A stretch of DNA of 64,000 nucleotides, taken from contig OW387147.1 of assembly GCA_936440205.1 (NCBI GenBank), positions 34,559,629 to 34,623,628 on the forward strand, given 5' to 3'. Numbering within the stretch: position 1 is the first letter of the stretch; every line of letters starts with the position of its first letter. The DNA is from Lepidonotus clava (taxonomy: Eukaryota; Annelida; Polychaeta; Phyllodocida; Polynoidae). This document shows, one piece after another, positions 35,805-46,112 of the stretch. Made by a program: the position numbers and the translations under genes. The notes under the pieces are model-generated. The model saw only the letters and a list, made by a program, of their open reading frames with translations, had not been told where the DNA came from and ran no database searches.

Positions 35805-35876
35805 CACGTGTCACGTGACCCGACCACGTGATCCGCGCACCCCACCACCCTACTGGGCCCTCAGGGGGTCCACGTG
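35805..35876. promoter_or_regulatory. Cluster of four CACGTG E-boxes
   Basis: CACGTG occurs at 35805-35810, 35812-35817, 35825-35830 and 35871-35876, within 72 bases of GC-rich intron. Such palindromes are bound by bHLH factors (for example USF, MITF/TFE, Myc/Max or CLOCK/CYCLE). That the cluster is an enhancer of the surrounding receptor gene is inference. Confidence 0.4.
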
Positions 35877-37011
35877 TTTGTGGATGGACTAAGGGCAATG
35901 GTAAAGTGATCTCTATGGTATTTTACTCTGGAAATTCAATATTTTCCATGCTTTGATACTCATGTATAGAAATGGAGAAAATTGAGAGTTTGATTTTGAT
36001 TTTGATTATTCTGTTCCTGATAGGAAGTCATGGCTTGCACTGGGCCTTAATATGGTATTGCATGGTGCGATAGTAATTGCCAATTCCTGAATAAAATTGG
36101 TTTCAGTGGATCTTAATATAAATCACGTCTTAAAGCAATGGGGGAGTATAGTTCCATTTTAAGAAAGGACAGGAACAGTTCTACACTTCCTGGCCCCCGG
36201 CATTACTTGAAGGGGATTTACCACACACTATAAACTTAAAGTGCAAATATTCTGAAAACATTAAACATCTAGAGTATCTTTACAGATAAAAACAACACCG
36301 TTCATGAAATTGAAGAATCTTGCACTATGCAATTTAGGGATAGAGCCAACAGCCCAATTTTGCCGTAGATAGAAAACATCGTTAGCCATCTTTCAGTCTG
36401 AAAATCGGTCACTTTACAACGCTAGAGAAGCCGCCTTTTCGATGTCCCAGGTTATAAGTGTCTACCGTACAGGGAATCGCCATTTTATTGCTGATAGTTT
36501 TACATTGTCCATAGGGTTCGCTTTCAGCGCTTTATATTCCGTGATGGTCCCACGAGGTTCGGGTACAAATTAAAACGAAGTCCCGCCGTGCCATGGAGGT
36601 GACGAGTTGGGAGGCAGGTAATAGCAGCAGCAGGCCCCAGGGGAAGACTCCTTCCTAAAAGTGGCTACCCACTGCACAAAGACACTGTACAGAGACATTC
36701 GGAAAGCTAGCTTACTCAGCGGAAGAAACTGGAGATATTGAATACACATACAGTATTATACCAGTACAGAATTAGTAATTATCCAATTTATATATATATA
36801 AAACAATGCAAACTTTATAACTATACAAATATGGATTTTCTCTGGTTTATCTATGAAACAGTAACTGTCAAATTCTGAATGAATGCCTGCGCTAGTAGCT
36901 TCGATCTATTTACTTACTTGCGATGAGACCGAGGGGAAGGTATAACGATGTCCTATTTCTTGTGTACATTATGCACTTGGGTATAGCACTAGCTAACTTA
37001 AGGTGAAGGGT

Positions 37012-37082
37012 TGGCTCGACTTAGCGGTAGAGCATTCGGTCTACTTCGGGTGCTGATGCGTAGGTTTCTGTTTGCTTCATAC
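37012..37082 (+). mobile_element. tRNA-like module
   Basis: GGCTCGACTTAGCGGTAGAGC is a good D-arm/A-box match and is followed by a possible anticodon arm. The expected B box is poor (TAGGTTTCTGTTTGC). It is probably a SINE head or tRNA pseudogene. Confidence 0.4.
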
Positions 37083-37445
37083 GTAAAGATCCAAGATCAT
37101 ATTTGGGCCAATAAAATCAATCACGAGGCAGCCATGGAAATACTGGACTCTTGTCTCAGCAAAAGATGGTAGCTGGACAGTGAATGCCGTGTAAATTAAT
37201 ATATATTATATTGAAGCGACAAGTAGCAAAGCCGTCTTTTCTTATACTACTGACAATACCATTTATCCACCTATAGCCTAAGACATTGTTCACATCCGTT
37301 GCGTTGTTTGATTGTTCTTTAATTTAATGAAATCTGAGTTGTTGCCATTCTACCTCACAACAAATGCGCAGGTCCCATTTATGTTATTTTAGATTATGGG
37401 TATAAGGTACGATCCTTAACCTATTCCTTACTATCAATCTTTGTT

Positions 37446-38088
37446 CTACACTGAAAACACAAAGTCGTCAGAGAGCCACTACAAAGTTGTCAAAGGTTGT
37501 CACAGGTCACTTTTGGACTTTCATAGGTGACTTTTGGGAGCGGAGCAGGGCTCATTTCAATCCATTGATGCTGTGTGACGACCCTGTGACAATCCTTTGA
37601 CAACTTTGGGGTGGTCAGAGGGTTGTCATTGTGAATTTTGAGGCTGGATGACAACCCAAAGGTAGTCATTTTCTCCCAACTACTTTGGGCCAAAAAGGTC
37701 GTCAGAGAAGCAAAAATGAAGATCGGGTTGTCATAGGGTGGTCACAGAAGAAAATGAGAGGTCAAAAGTCCTGCCTGACTACCCTAGGGTTGTAAGTGAA
37801 TGGTGCCTAAAGTGACAGCCCAGGGTTGTCATGGCCTCTGTCTATATCAACCCGGTGTTGTAGGTGAATGGTGTCATAACCATACATCTCATAGGCCTCC
37901 TATGTGTAATGTGCATACATAATAACTAGTAAAAACATAATAGGAAGCCATTATAATGACTATGATATCTACAACATGAAAATATTCATAAATAAGATTT
38001 TTTGTCTAACAGACACAGACACAGCCTGTGACAACCTTGGGTTGTCGTTTTTGGCACCACTTTTGACAACTCTGTGTTTTCAGTGTAG
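37446..38088. mobile_element. MITE with CTACACTGAAAACAC ends and internal GTTGTC repeats
   Basis: CTACACTGAAAACACAAAG at the left is matched by CTGTGTTTTCAGTGTAG at the right. The interior contains at least ten GTTGTCA/TGACAAC words, which also occur just inside both ends. There is no coding capacity; length 643 bp. Confidence 0.85.
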
Positions 38089-38255
38089 GTTTAATAAGGT
38101 CCAGGCTGAAAATAATTGGAAATAGCACGAACCAACTGTTTGTTGTTAACCAAAAGCATTGCACTGTTCTAAAGTGCGTTAATGATTTAACAACAAATGC
38201 AAACTCAATTAGCAAAACTCAATTACAAAACTTTTAATTATGCTAGCGGCGACGT

Positions 38256-39448
38256 ATCCCGGACCATAAGGCAGTGGCCACTCCTAATGTCAGTTATGGC
38301 TGAAAGCTCACTGTAAACACACTGTATTTTTCAGTGGTAACTGAAACTTCACTGACCACGCCACTGGTTTCTACCCCTCCAAATTCAGTGACCACTGCTC
38401 TTTAGCTGAAATAACTTAACAAATATCTAAAAGCCACTGAATTATAACTGAAATCCCTTAGAAACTTTTACTCCCACTGATGCGACTGGTTCGTTCTAGC
38501 TGATCTAGGGAGGGCCCCTGAATACTAGCTGATATTATGCCCTAGTTTTATTTGGGACACATTAACCTCTAAAACCACATTTTGGCGGGATATACCAATG
38601 CTAACGGTTGTGTGCAAGCAGTAGGCAATTTACAAGGATTTTTACAGTCTTACCCACATTATAAGTATGACATTATGGATATACTATGTACACAAAGCAT
38701 CGTGACCAACTGGGACTAACTAAAAGAAAGGCAGGGGCACTATCTGGTGAGTTATTTCAAATTTACTGCTGTACTTTAGGGCCTGTCTGAGTGTGTGTGT
38801 CCTGTGCCGGGGTGTCACTTGTCAATGCCTGAAATTAGGCTTTTGATATGTGTACATAATGGGTACACATGTTGTTGAACTGTATACATTTACTATAACA
38901 GTCTATCTACGTGGCTGAGACGTACACCTTCCGGGTGTACTCATCTTAAAAAATTTTGCATTGCAACAGAATCCTACACAATGGGTGTAGGACATATTCT
39001 CTGCTGATCTTTTCTGTATCAACGTCAATGATTTGCATGCACAATGTTTTGACTAAATGCAGTGTCTTTTCAGAGACCCTCCTTTGCCACTGACCATTCA
39101 GTCATAAAACAGTGCCCCTGATTCATCACTGAAATATTTACATTTACCAGTGGATTTCAGCCACAAATCAGGGCCCCTGATCCATGGCTCCTACCTCATT
39201 TAAATATTTCGGACAGGCTGTTTTACAGCTGATTATACACTGATCAGCAGCTGTTCTTCCACTGTTTCATAGCTTCTGCAGTAAACAGTAACTGCAATCA
39301 TGTACTAAAGGGTACACTGAATGATGGCCGAATGCTGACTGAAATACCACTGATTCATCAACTGTTTTATCACTGAAAAGTCGCTTCTAAAGTACACTGT
39401 TTCTTAGCTGATTATACACTGTTTTACCACTGCTTTTTGCTCCGGGAT
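38256..39448. mobile_element. 1.2-kb non-autonomous element with ATCCCGGA ends and internal CACTG repeats
   Basis: ATCCCGGACCATAAGGCAGTGG at the left is mirrored by CCACTGC ... TCCGGGAT at the right (about 18 of 22 positions). The interior is dotted with CACTGA, CCACTG, CAGTGG and AGCTGATTATACACTG words in both orientations. No open frame of useful length is present. It is the longest inverted-repeat element in the window and may contain a further insertion in its middle. Confidence 0.75.
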
Positions 39449-39950
39449 AAGCCATAGAAACTGCCTTAAACCTTATTAGAATTCTATGAGGGTGATTTGA
39501 TTGTCATTTGTTTGTAAACAAGTTGCCATTTTTGTGGGTGCAGACTGACTGGATTGGAGACCAATGAGGCTATTTCATTGATGTTTAGTCTAGAAAGTTT
39601 GTATTCATTACTACTAGTTCATACCACATGCCAAAGTGATTCTCATTGAATGTATCTCAAATTCTTACAATTATCGTCAAGTATACTAGAGTCCTAATAT
39701 TGCCTTTTAGGGTATGATCTACGGAGGGAATCCTGTGTTGTTGTTTTTTAACTATACAAAATGAGAAATTGCCCCATGCGTGCATGCCGATGTGCGATAT
39801 CCATTTGTGTACCTAGCCTGCATACAGACGCTACCCTTTCTGAAATCCTGCATCCTCCCCCGTGGAATGGGTATAACAGAGATTCAGAATATCACGTGCA
39901 GTTCTCTACAACCACTGCAAAATACTGCTACAGCCCTTTTAAGGTTATGT

Positions 39951-40117
39951 GGCCGTCCACAAATGATATCAGGGTTTTGGGCCCCCGGTTGAGGGATGGG
40001 GGTTCTCTTGGAACGATGTCATTATTTTCTAGAGGGGGTGGTCTAGGGTTGCATGACGAAACATGACAAAGGGGAGAGGGGTCAAAAGACAAATCATGAC
40101 TTCATTTATGGACGGCC
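39951..40117. mobile_element. Small MITE with GGCCGTCCACAAATGA ends
   Basis: GGCCGTCCACAAATGA on the left pairs with TCATTTATGGACGGCC on the right (one mismatch). The 167-bp interior contains GTTGAGGGATGGGGGTTC and no coding sense. Confidence 0.85.
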
Positions 40118-40358
40118 CCTGTGTTTCCTCGACACGTAGGCCTATACTATTATGACAGTATACTGGGAAATATCCAGCCAATATAGTATAATTAGACAAT
40201 AAAGTTATTAATAAAAAAAAAAGTTTTTCAATTAAAAAATTCCTAAGGAAATGATGCATTGCATGCAATGCACACAATTGAATTAGATTTTTTCAACAAT
40301 TATGAAGTTATTAATATCCACATTACCTTGGTAATGTCACAGGTTGTTAAATACTTAC

Positions 40359-40836
40359 CTCCGGGCAGTGCATGGGGGATGAACCCTGGACAGGGTACCG
40401 ACACGCTGGTTCCAGCAGGCGTATCGCCCCAACAGGCGTAACCATCCCACGTGCGGGGACAAGCTCCAGTCATCACGTGACTCCCGTTTTCACTGGTACC
40501 GCCCCACGGCGACAGGCGGCGCTGCATAGTACAACAATCCTCCGCGGCGCGGCAGCACTGCTCCCACCGGAAGCAGCCATCGGAGTCAAGCGTCTGGCAG
40601 ATGACGTCACGGAGCGTGACGTTGTTGACGTCGGCCAGGACGGGTGGGGAGGTGGCGTTGGGGGACAGTAGCCACCCGCCCGTGGCCCTCAGCTTGCCTA
40701 AGTCCCAGAAGAGATACTCGTAACAGGAGGCACAGGTCAGTAACCGAAATACTTCCGGCTCCCAGAACCCATTGCGGTCCCGACACTTGGTGGCGCTGGT
40801 GGTTGGGTGGTCAGACTGGTAGGACGCCGCCGCAGT
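40359..40836 (-). CDS. Class B GPCR exon: cysteine-rich extracellular domain with hormone-receptor motif
   Basis: A 478-nt minus-strand exon between TTTTCCAG and GGAG|GTAAGT, read in phase 0 as 159 residues. Residues 126-143 (CPRTWDGYACWGDTPAGT) and CP at 149-150 are the core of the class B hormone-receptor domain, which binds peptide ligands outside the cell. The preceding 125 residues hold nine further Cys, including CFRWEQCCRAAEDCC at 88-102. Sequons lie at N60, N72 and N117. The last base pairs with the next exon to give a Val codon (..HALPG-V-DAYKTC..). The best guess from memory is a PDF-receptor or calcitonin-receptor-like protein. The long Cys-rich extension is larger than in typical secretin receptors. 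Confidence 0.92.
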
Positions 40837-42967
40837 CTGGAAAATACGATAAGAAAGTCATTAAGTGGGAGTCAGTTGGGAAGATTTTTTTTCACAAATT
40901 GTTTCTTTTTTGCTCAAGAGACCTGCAAACAAATACAAGTTAGCCTAACTTACGGTAGAGTTACAAAGTTGTTTCAGTACAAACTCGGTATAAATATGAA
41001 ATGTGAATTCCATCTCTTTTGTTCAGATTTGGGGCTCTGTATTGGAGGAGGGGGCATGTGGCGTTGACCTCAGGAAACTTAAGAGCCCCCATACACAGCA
41101 CTGATATAGGCTACCTCAATAGGCCTATAGGCCTACTCATTGTTTTTAAAATTTAACTGTTTGGATAACTATGAACTGGCGCCATCTTCTTACAATAATC
41201 TACCAGGTAGCACCATCTATGGGTCTAGAGCGAGGTCTATATAGTCCAAACTAGAACTACGTCCAACATTTACTTTTCGGTCAGAAAATCACTGAGGCTA
41301 TTATGAACATTGTCTTGGCTGTAATTTTGCTCCAGATATAGGCCTATACCTTTTTTTTCCCCTTTTTCTAAAGCAATCTTTCATTTAGGCCTATCACTTT
41401 TTTGTGTTCATCTTTGTTGCACTGAGCTTAGGTCATAGGCCCTATAGGCCTAAGGCTGTTCTCCCCTTTGAGTCAGTTGTTCTGTTAGGAGATTAAGTAC
41501 TCAGTGCACATACGTAGGCCTATTTAAACTTGGTCTTAATCTAAATGATCGTATCCGACTTTGAATGTCAATGTTAATGAACGAATGAAAAGATGGTCAA
41601 AAGAGATAAAAGATTCCTAGTTATACAGATGCAATTTCGACAAGAATTGTTCATATAGGCCTAATAACGATTCCATGTGTCGCACATCTGAGGGTAATGA
41701 ATTGCATAAAGTAGGCCTACTACCAATAGTCCGTGGTGATTTATAAATATGATCTATCTTGGTATATCCAACACTATAGAGGTAGATTGATGTGTTTTAT
41801 GACTAAATTGTTTTGAGTGCTTATGGACGTGTCTCCAAAATGCAGCATAATAATTGCTATTTCCGCCTCAAGTCTATTTTCTGTTTTCTGTGCATATCCG
41901 CCCTCAAGTGGAAGTCGTCCACATGTGTATCTGTTGGGTCTATAATATCATATATAGCAACGACGTAAAGGATCATTTTGAGCACATTGAAGATCACGTG
42001 CATCTCTCTCTGAAATTTTACACATGCATATGTTTCCATAATCTAACATATGTAGAACCATTGATTTACATGGAGAAAAAGCTGTTTTGACTGTTAACAT
42101 TATTTTGTCTAATTTTCCTGGATAAATGTAGTTTGTGATATTATTTCCATGCACAAGCTTGATATGATACATTTAGAACTTGGACTGAGTGACCATTGAC
42201 AGATATTGACGTCCCTCATTGTTAAACTAGAACCACCCAGTAAAACCTCTGACGTACGTTCCCGAGCTTTTATCACAACATTTAACAGCAGCTGAATTCG
42301 AAGTAGGTAATCTACCAAATGGGCCTCCGAGACTGGTCTCCAGCCCCAGATGTAATCTAGGTCTTTGAGTTAACTCTCTCGGCAAGGGGCAATTCAAATA
42401 TTTTTAATTTTGTTACTGATCCTACTTGTCTCCTTCCGTAACGAGGACTTCGCTGACCTTTATTTAGGCTAATATATTGTTGAATATTGTTAGCTGGGCT
42501 CTCAATGACCCGACTGAATGAAAGCATAAATGCCATTTGCCACTCTAGAATATCTGTTTATCTATCTTTACAATCAGTGAAATCAGTTATGAATTTTTAA
42601 AAAAGTTTAATCTGAAAATATCCCAGCAGGTCTCCCACGTATTTCATGTCTCTTGTCTCTTCATGAATTATTGACTCATATGTCATGTATATATGGCAGT
42701 TTTGATTAACCGGAGAGAGCACCCATAACAAAACATCCCCCATCAGCTATCCTAAAATACTCTTGATATATATGTTTATCACTGGAGGGTTATGGATATT
42801 CGCATGTATACAGTAAGAAGGCCTCTCGACCGAGTCTCCACACCATCAGCAGAGCTATAAGGTGATCTTCTTTATGCGTTCCCTCACACATAAAATATCA
42901 ATGAACTCTCACTTAAAACACAATGCAAGGTCATCGAATGCGTGCCCACGCCCGTATATATATCCAA
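40837..42967. other. No recognised gene
   Basis: If the 5' exon at 45033 is real, this is part of an intron. It is AT-rich, with many AGGCCTAT words between 41.1 and 41.7 kb, and I see no exon or terminal repeat. Confidence 0.5.
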
Positions 42968-42969
42968 TT

Positions 42970-43440
42970 AAAGGCCTGTTTCCATCGAACGACATTATAC
43001 TAACGACCATGAACGACACTGAATGATTTAGAAATCTGTTGTGGTCGTTAGTATAATCGTTCAGTGGAAACACAAAATTGGTACTTAAGACATTTATGAA
43101 CGACTGCAAACGACATTTGTGAATGACAGTTGTGAACGATTCACCAACGACCAAATATCTAACCTGTTTGATATTTCTGGACGACAGATGCCAACGATTT
43201 TTTCAAATAGCAATTAAAAGCAATTAAATCTATTGTTCCCTGAAATTTCTAACCTCTGTCGTTTGAAAAAATCTTTTAGATTGTCCAAGAATCGTTCAGA
43301 TATCAGTATTTTAGTCGTTCAGTGGAAACAAGAAATTGTTGCTTTCTGAACGACCAAAAGGAGCAAAGATTTTCTTTTTTTAGAGTCGTTTATGGTCGTT
43401 AGAAACTCACCATGAAAGTCGTTCAGTGGAAACCCGGCTA
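42970..43440. mobile_element. MITE with AGGCCTGTTTCC ends and internal GAACGAC repeats
   Basis: The left end AGGCCTGTTTCCATCGAACG is mirrored by GTTCAGTGGAAACCCGGCT at the right. TTAA precedes the left end. The interior repeats AACGAC, GTCGTT and CGTTCAGTGGAAAC in both orientations. A relative in the opposite orientation lies at 48397-48831, sharing the AATAGATTTAATTGC-like middle. Confidence 0.88.
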
Positions 43441-44346
43441 TAGCCTCCTTATTTCCATGAGGTGGCCCTATCAGAATAGATCTACATAAAGATAATGAAT
43501 TGAGGCTGTGGAATAGTGGAACTGAGGCAAAAGGCCTAACGGTCTGTTATGAATGTGAATAAGAGATTGAATTATGATAGAGAAAAGTTATAGAACCCTG
43601 AGCCTTAGGCAGTGTTTAAAGAGAGAGGCCTGGACCAGTGACTATAAATCATTTTACTCATGATTTTAGTCATGATCCTCACTATCTAGGTAGTTACCTG
43701 GGAAAATGTCATACCTTTATCCTTGATATTAATTGTTATATACACATTTTTCGAGTGTTTATTATAATTCATTTCAAAAATAAGTTGTCTATAGTAATGG
43801 GAAACTCATGTACGACTATGTTAGCAATTAATCTGAGATGTAGGATAGCAATCTTGAGGAAATTATAGATCTACATGCAGGTAGGTAGGGAACTATAATT
43901 AGATAGCTAGGGGATCTAAACATATGTAGCGAGGGAACTAGATTAAGATTTGTCGGTTCAAAGGGCGGAATGTGCAATGTTGGACAAGGGTGGGAGAGCG
44001 GCAGCGTAGCTATTACTTCTCATGAAATACTATTAATGTCATTTAGGCTGGGAGGTTGTGCATACAGACTGGAGAGGTCTACAGATGCTGCACTGATAAG
44101 GGTGGTTTGGGATCACCGAGGCGTGATAATGACTACCGTATCATCTTATACAGGCTTCTGTGTGGGGAGAGAAGGATAGAGGGCCACACTAACGTGTGTT
44201 GGGCTGCGAGTGTTGTGCATGGAAATAAATTGTGTGATGTTAAAAGAGTTCAACATATTCATGTATCATTTTGTAATATATAAGATAAAGGACTACATAA
44301 TAAAGTAGACAGCTTTATAATACATTTAATATATCATATCATGTAT

Positions 44347-44348
<2 letters not shown>
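43441..44348. other. No recognised gene
   Basis: I see no splice-flanked exon or repeat end in this stretch. Confidence 0.5.

Positions 44349-44378
<30 letters not shown>
44349..44378. repeat. (TA)n microsatellite
   Basis: An uninterrupted run of alternating T and A of about 30 bases. Confidence 0.95.
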
Positions 44379-44382
<4 letters not shown>

Positions 44383-44550
44383 GAAATTATGTTGACACTT
44401 ATTCGATCTCATGTGCCTGTTTTGGCAGCAGAATGAATTATTCGAACGAACGTGGACAAATTTTTGCAAACAATTGGCAAATTTTGATTTCGAGAAAGGG
44501 AATCTCAGACAGAAGTAAAAGAAGGCAATTGAGTAGAACGATATGAGCAC

Positions 44551-44581
44551 AATGTGTGTGTGTGTGTGTGCGCGCGCACGC

Positions 44582-44657
<76 letters not shown>
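44551..44657. repeat. (TG)n microsatellite with a CG-rich core
   Basis: About 107 bases of alternating purine-pyrimidine sequence: mainly TG, broken by GCGCGCGCACGCGTGCG near 44571. Such tracts can adopt Z-DNA and vary in length. The long His-Thr frame read through it on the minus strand is an artefact. Confidence 0.97.
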
Positions 44658-44660
<3 letters not shown>

Positions 44661-44961
44661 GGAGGAGAGGAGTAGACGGGAAAGGGGGGAAAACTATCGA
44701 AAAAAGTGACACAGAAATATAAGTATATGTGGCCAGGTATGTTAAGTGTAAGAAACATTTATGAAGGCAGATACCTAAAAGATGGCAAGAGTTAAAAGAA
44801 GAAGTATAAAACTTGGACACTCCAAATGGCCAAAAGAAGAGCTTTTAGCAGGCAGAAAGTTGTAGCTGGGTTTGGAGGGTGGTAGCGGGGTTAAATTGAT
44901 GGTAGAGTTTATAGCTCTAAACATAAATCCTCTCTGGTAAATGGGCGCTGATACTGGCTAA

Positions 44962-45001
44962 GAGGGGCCGAGAGGGGCTGAGAGGGGCTGAGAGGGGCTG
45001 G
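44962..45001. repeat. 10-bp tandem repeat GAGGGGCTGA
   Basis: Four copies of a GAGGGGCTGA unit (the first with GCCGA) lie in a row just downstream (minus strand) of the possible exon at 45033. Confidence 0.9.
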
Positions 45002-45032
45002 GGCAGAAGGGCCCGGCGGGGACGGGGCCCAC

Positions 45033-45088
45033 CTGTAAGTAGGCCCGGCTGTCGGAGGCCTTAGAGGGGTCCCCGACCGCCGGCTGCT
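45033..45088 (-). CDS. Possible additional 5' exon of the receptor
   Basis: GC-rich minus-strand stretch that ends TTACAG|GTGGGC and could start after GAGCTAAG. In the frame that matches the phase-0 start of the 40836 exon it reads QPAVGDPSKASDSRAYLQ. The composition contrasts with the AT-rich surroundings and the donor is good. However, the acceptor lacks a pyrimidine tract and the sequence has no recognisable domain. No signal peptide exon was found further right. Confidence 0.3.
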
Positions 45089-45610
45089 CTTAGCTCAATC
45101 TCAAAGAGAGCTTGAAGACCGTGTATTTCAGAGGAAAGGAGTAACCAGGAGCTGCACAAATGTGTGTAACTTCGGAGAAAACGGTATGTTTGTTATAGGA
45201 GCATGCACGAAAGTCTTATTAGATATTTTTACATGGCCAATAGGTGCATGCATGTAATTGCTCTTGATTTACCTGTTTTGTTTGTTGTAGATGATGATGA
45301 TGTTGTTTTGTGTGTGTGTGTGTTTTGTCTTTTTGGGATGGGTAGAAACAGACATCGTCCCGTGTACGGACCAAAGAGACGTTTATTTCAAACCAATTTG
45401 ACACAATAACATTTATTTTTTTTACTCACTTGTATATTATTTATGTGTAACATATCACATTTAATAGCGATGAATTGGATCCAGGGAAAACTATAATGCG
45501 CCGTTCATTATCTTTGTTATATTTAGCATCCTTTTATCATATAAATTGATGATGATGAGTATTGGAGTGTGAAAACGACGGCAAGGCAAGCTGAACTAAC
45601 AGGAAGCGAT

Positions 45611-45684
45611 AGGGACCAAATTCGAACCCGGGCCGGCCACGTGCAATGCCAACACGCTACCCATTAGACCGCCCCGTCTGCCTG
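45611..45684 (-). mobile_element. tRNA-like module 1 of 3
   Basis: On the minus strand GGGGCGGTCTAATGGGTAGC is followed by a 5-bp anticodon-type stem, loop TGGCATT, and CCCGGGTTCGAATTTGG. The B box is nearly perfect. The residue expected to be U33 is G and the T and acceptor stems pair poorly, so it is a pseudogene or SINE head rather than a working tRNA-Cys gene. Confidence 0.5.
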
Positions 45685-45782
45685 AAGAGGTTATCTGTAG
45701 GTTTATTTCAGAAATAGCCACAACTCTTTCATTTTGTACTTCCCATTTCAATTTTTTGAAAAGATTCAGTTTTAGTTTAGAA

Positions 45783-45855
45783 CAGCTTGGGATCGAACTT
45801 GGGACCTTAGAATTTAGAATCCCAGAGGCTATCCACTACCCTATTATGGCAGCTG
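45783..45855 (-). mobile_element. tRNA-like module 2 of 3
   Basis: On the minus strand TAGGGTAGTGGATAGCC (A-box-like) is followed by AAGTTCGATCCCAAGC (B-box-like) at tRNA spacing. Stem pairing is imperfect. Confidence 0.5.
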
Positions 45856-46035
45856 GTAACGTAGGGCTTGGCTCCTTGTAGCAGATAGACAGGAGAAATG
45901 GCTAGGCTACAATAGTTCAAAATGATATATATTTTTCTAAATCAAACAAATAAAGGACCTACTCTTAAAATAATTGAAAAAATAACTATATAAATGCTTA
46001 TGGTAAATTAAAAAAGAAATCATTGAAACAGAAAA

Positions 46036-46112
46036 AAGTGGCCATAACAAGGCTTGAACCCCCGACCTCCCACATGTGAGTCGAGCACCATGACGACAAG
46101 CCTGCAGAGACT
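46036..46112 (-). mobile_element. tRNA-like module 3 of 3
   Basis: On the minus strand TTGTCGTCATGGTGCTCGAC is followed by CACATGTGGGAGGTCGGGGG and a TTCAAGCC B-box part. It has the same orientation as the two modules to its left. Confidence 0.45.

Larger units (their letters stand above)
31946..40358 (-). other. Receptor intron inside the hormone-binding domain
   Basis: 8.4 kb from the GTAAGT donor (40358-40353) to the ATATTTCAG acceptor. It contains MITEs at 32058, 37446, 38256 and 39951, a GC-rich patch at 33.6-33.9 kb, four E-boxes at 35.8 kb and a tRNA-like module at 37.0 kb. No exon was recognised in it. Confidence 0.85.

Noticed and set aside
40372-40943. Plus-strand frames opposite the hormone-receptor exon
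   Set aside because: They are antisense shadows of a clear minus-strand class B receptor exon.
44326-44820. Minus-strand frames of more than 100 codons rich in His-Thr
   Set aside because: They are translations of the (TG)n microsatellite.
45611-46112. Functional tRNA genes
   Set aside because: Box A and box B are present, but the acceptor and T stems pair poorly and one loop lacks U33.
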